64,000 nucleotides of DNA from Acidiferrobacter thiooxydans (GTDB taxonomy: Bacteria; Pseudomonadota; Gammaproteobacteria; Acidiferrobacterales; Acidiferrobacteraceae). The stretch lies in NCBI RefSeq assembly GCF_003333315.1, contig NZ_PSYR01000001.1:894501-958500 (forward strand). The letters run 5' to 3'. Shown piece after piece: positions 62,968-64,000 of this stretch. The notes under the pieces were generated by a model, which was not told where the DNA came from, made no database searches, and was given only the letters and a program-made list of their open reading frames with translations. The first letter of the stretch is position 1, and each line of letters starts with the position of its first letter. Both the position numbers and the translations under genes were made by a program.

Positions 62968-64000
62968 ATGAAGAGCACCGAGATCCGTAATCGTTTCTTG
63001 CAGTTTTTTGCGCGTCACGGCCACGAGGTGGTGGCGAGCAGCCCGCTCGTGCCGGCTAACGACCAGAGCCTGCTCTTTACCAATGCCGGCATGGTGCAGT
63101 TCAAGGATGTGTTTCTTGGGCGCGACCGGCGTCCCTACACGCGTGCCGCCAGCGCCCAGCGTTGCCTGCGCGCCGGCGGCAAGCATAATGACCTGGAGAA
63201 TGTGGGTTATACCGCGCGCCATCATACGTTCTTCGAGATGCTGGGGAATTTCAGCTTCGGAGATTATTTCAAGCGCGATGCCATCCGCTACGCCTGGGAG
63301 TTCCTGACCGGCGAGATGGGCCTGCCGGCGGATCGGTTGTGGGTGACGGTGTTCGAGGGTGACGATGAGGCTGCGCGTATCTGGTTAGACGAGATCGGAG
63401 TGGATGCGGCGCGTTTTAGCCGCATCGGCGAGGCCGACAATTTCTGGTCCATGGGCGACACCGGTCCGTGCGGGCCATGTTCGGAGATCTTTTACGATCA
63501 TGGCCCGGGGATTGCGGGAGGGCCGCCCGGCAGCCCCGAGGCCGATGGCGACCGGTATGTCGAGATCTGGAACCTCGTCTTCATGCAGTTTGATCGGGAC
63601 CGCGAGGGACGGCTGAATCCTCTGCCCAAGCCCTCGGTGGATACCGGGATGGGGCTCGAGCGCATGGCCGCGGTCATGCAGAAGGTGACGAGCAATTACG
63701 ATATCGACCTCTTCCAGGGACTGATCCGGGCGGTGGGAGAGGTCCTCGACCTCAGCGATCTGCGCGACAAGTCCCTGAATGTGATCGCCGACCATATCCG
63801 TGCCGCCGCCTTTCTTGTGACCGATGGCGTCGTGCCGGGCAATGAGGGGCGAGGCTATGTGTTGCGCCGGATCGTGCGCCGGGCCTTGCGTCACGGCCAT
63901 CGTCTGGGCGCGACGGATCCGTTCTTCTATCGTCTCGTGGCCCCGCTGATCCGCGAGATGGGCGAGGCCTATCCGGAGCTTGCGCGTGATCAGGCACACG
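62968..64000 (+). CDS. alaS: Alanyl-tRNA synthetase, N-terminal part
   Basis: Only the first 344 codons are visible, and the gene runs off the right edge. AlaS charges tRNA-Ala in the cytoplasm. It begins [22 protein letters not shown] and shows the class II motif 1-2 blocks [52 protein letters not shown] and the GLGMERMA-like [12 protein letters not shown] (motif 3). No ribosome site is seen; two copies of GCACACCAT precede the ATG. recA-recX-alaS order is classic. Confidence 0.95.
   Translation, partial: MKSTEIRNRFLQFFARHGHEVVASSPLVPANDQSLLFTNAGMVQFKDVFLGRDRRPYTRAASAQRCLRAGGKHNDLENVGYTARHHTFFEMLGNFSFGDYFKRDAIRYAWEFLTGEMGLPADRLWVTVFEGDDEAARIWLDEIGVDAARFSRIGEADNFWSMGDTGPCGPCSEIFYDHGPGIAGGPPGSPEADGDRYVEIWNLVFMQFDRDREGRLNPLPKPSVDTGMGLERMAAVMQKVTSNYDIDLFQGLIRAVGEVLDLSDLRDKSLNVIADHIRAAAFLVTDGVVPGNEGRGYVLRRIVRRALRHGHRLGATDPFFYRLVAPLIREMGEAYPELARDQAH

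Overview
The window is G+C-rich chromosomal DNA from a gammaproteobacterium. Conserved blocks support this: panBCD beside folK, queA/tgt/yajC/secDF, glyA-nrdR-ribD-ribE ... ribH-nusB-thiL-pgpA, and cinA-recA-recX-alaS. The mix suggests an environmental, possibly acidophilic or chemolithotrophic lineage such as Acidiferrobacter or its relatives. That placement is inference; there is no rRNA gene here to prove it. Both edges cut genes: rarA on the left and alaS on the right.

Layout. (1) 1-1878: the end of rarA and an EamA transporter with a very His-rich tail. (2) 2249-25311: a long, almost entirely plus-strand exopolysaccharide (EPS) cluster of the type normally linked to exosortase A (XrtA/PEP-CTERM). 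It holds the priming transferase, SLBB exporter, GNVR chain-length protein, a kinase-like partner with a broken P-loop, an outer-membrane barrel, an ExeA-like ATPase and an asparagine-synthetase-like amidotransferase. These are followed by an AMP-ligase/acyl-carrier/NAD-synthase-like trio, two hexapeptide acyltransferases, flippase, ligase/polymerase, four glycosyltransferases and a DUF4091 protein. No exosortase gene lies in the window. (3) 25457-29860: a KGG stress protein, then nucleotide-sugar genes (two epimerases and a TviB-type dehydrogenase) that probably feed the EPS pathway. (4) 29857-37190: a thioredoxin/TPR protein, tRNA-Glu, pcnB-folK-deoxynucleoside kinase-panB-panC-panD, and an MFS efflux pump. 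(5) 37191-39297: an accessory patch with small ORFs, a coupled pair of tiny membrane proteins, and a decayed tyrosine integrase next to tRNA-Leu. (6) 39371-48096: queA, a large hybrid sensor kinase, a frameshifted tgt, yajC, secD and secF. (7) 48199-50869: a membrane-protein gene split by an IS3-family element, whose target duplication can be read and the gene rejoined in frame. (8) 51053-64000: bacteriohemerythrin, then glyA, nrdR, the riboflavin genes (interrupted by an opposite-strand pseudokinase/lipoprotein pair), a frameshifted nusB, thiL, pgpA, cinA, recA, recX and partial alaS.

The points most worth a second look are these: the exosortase-type EPS operon without an exosortase and with an unusual adenylation/carrier/amidation module; two degenerate kinases (a P-loop kinase without its lysine, and an STPK without its HRD aspartate); the IS-split gene; the small-membrane-protein pair; and two one-base homopolymer frameshifts (tgt and nusB) that look like sequencing errors.
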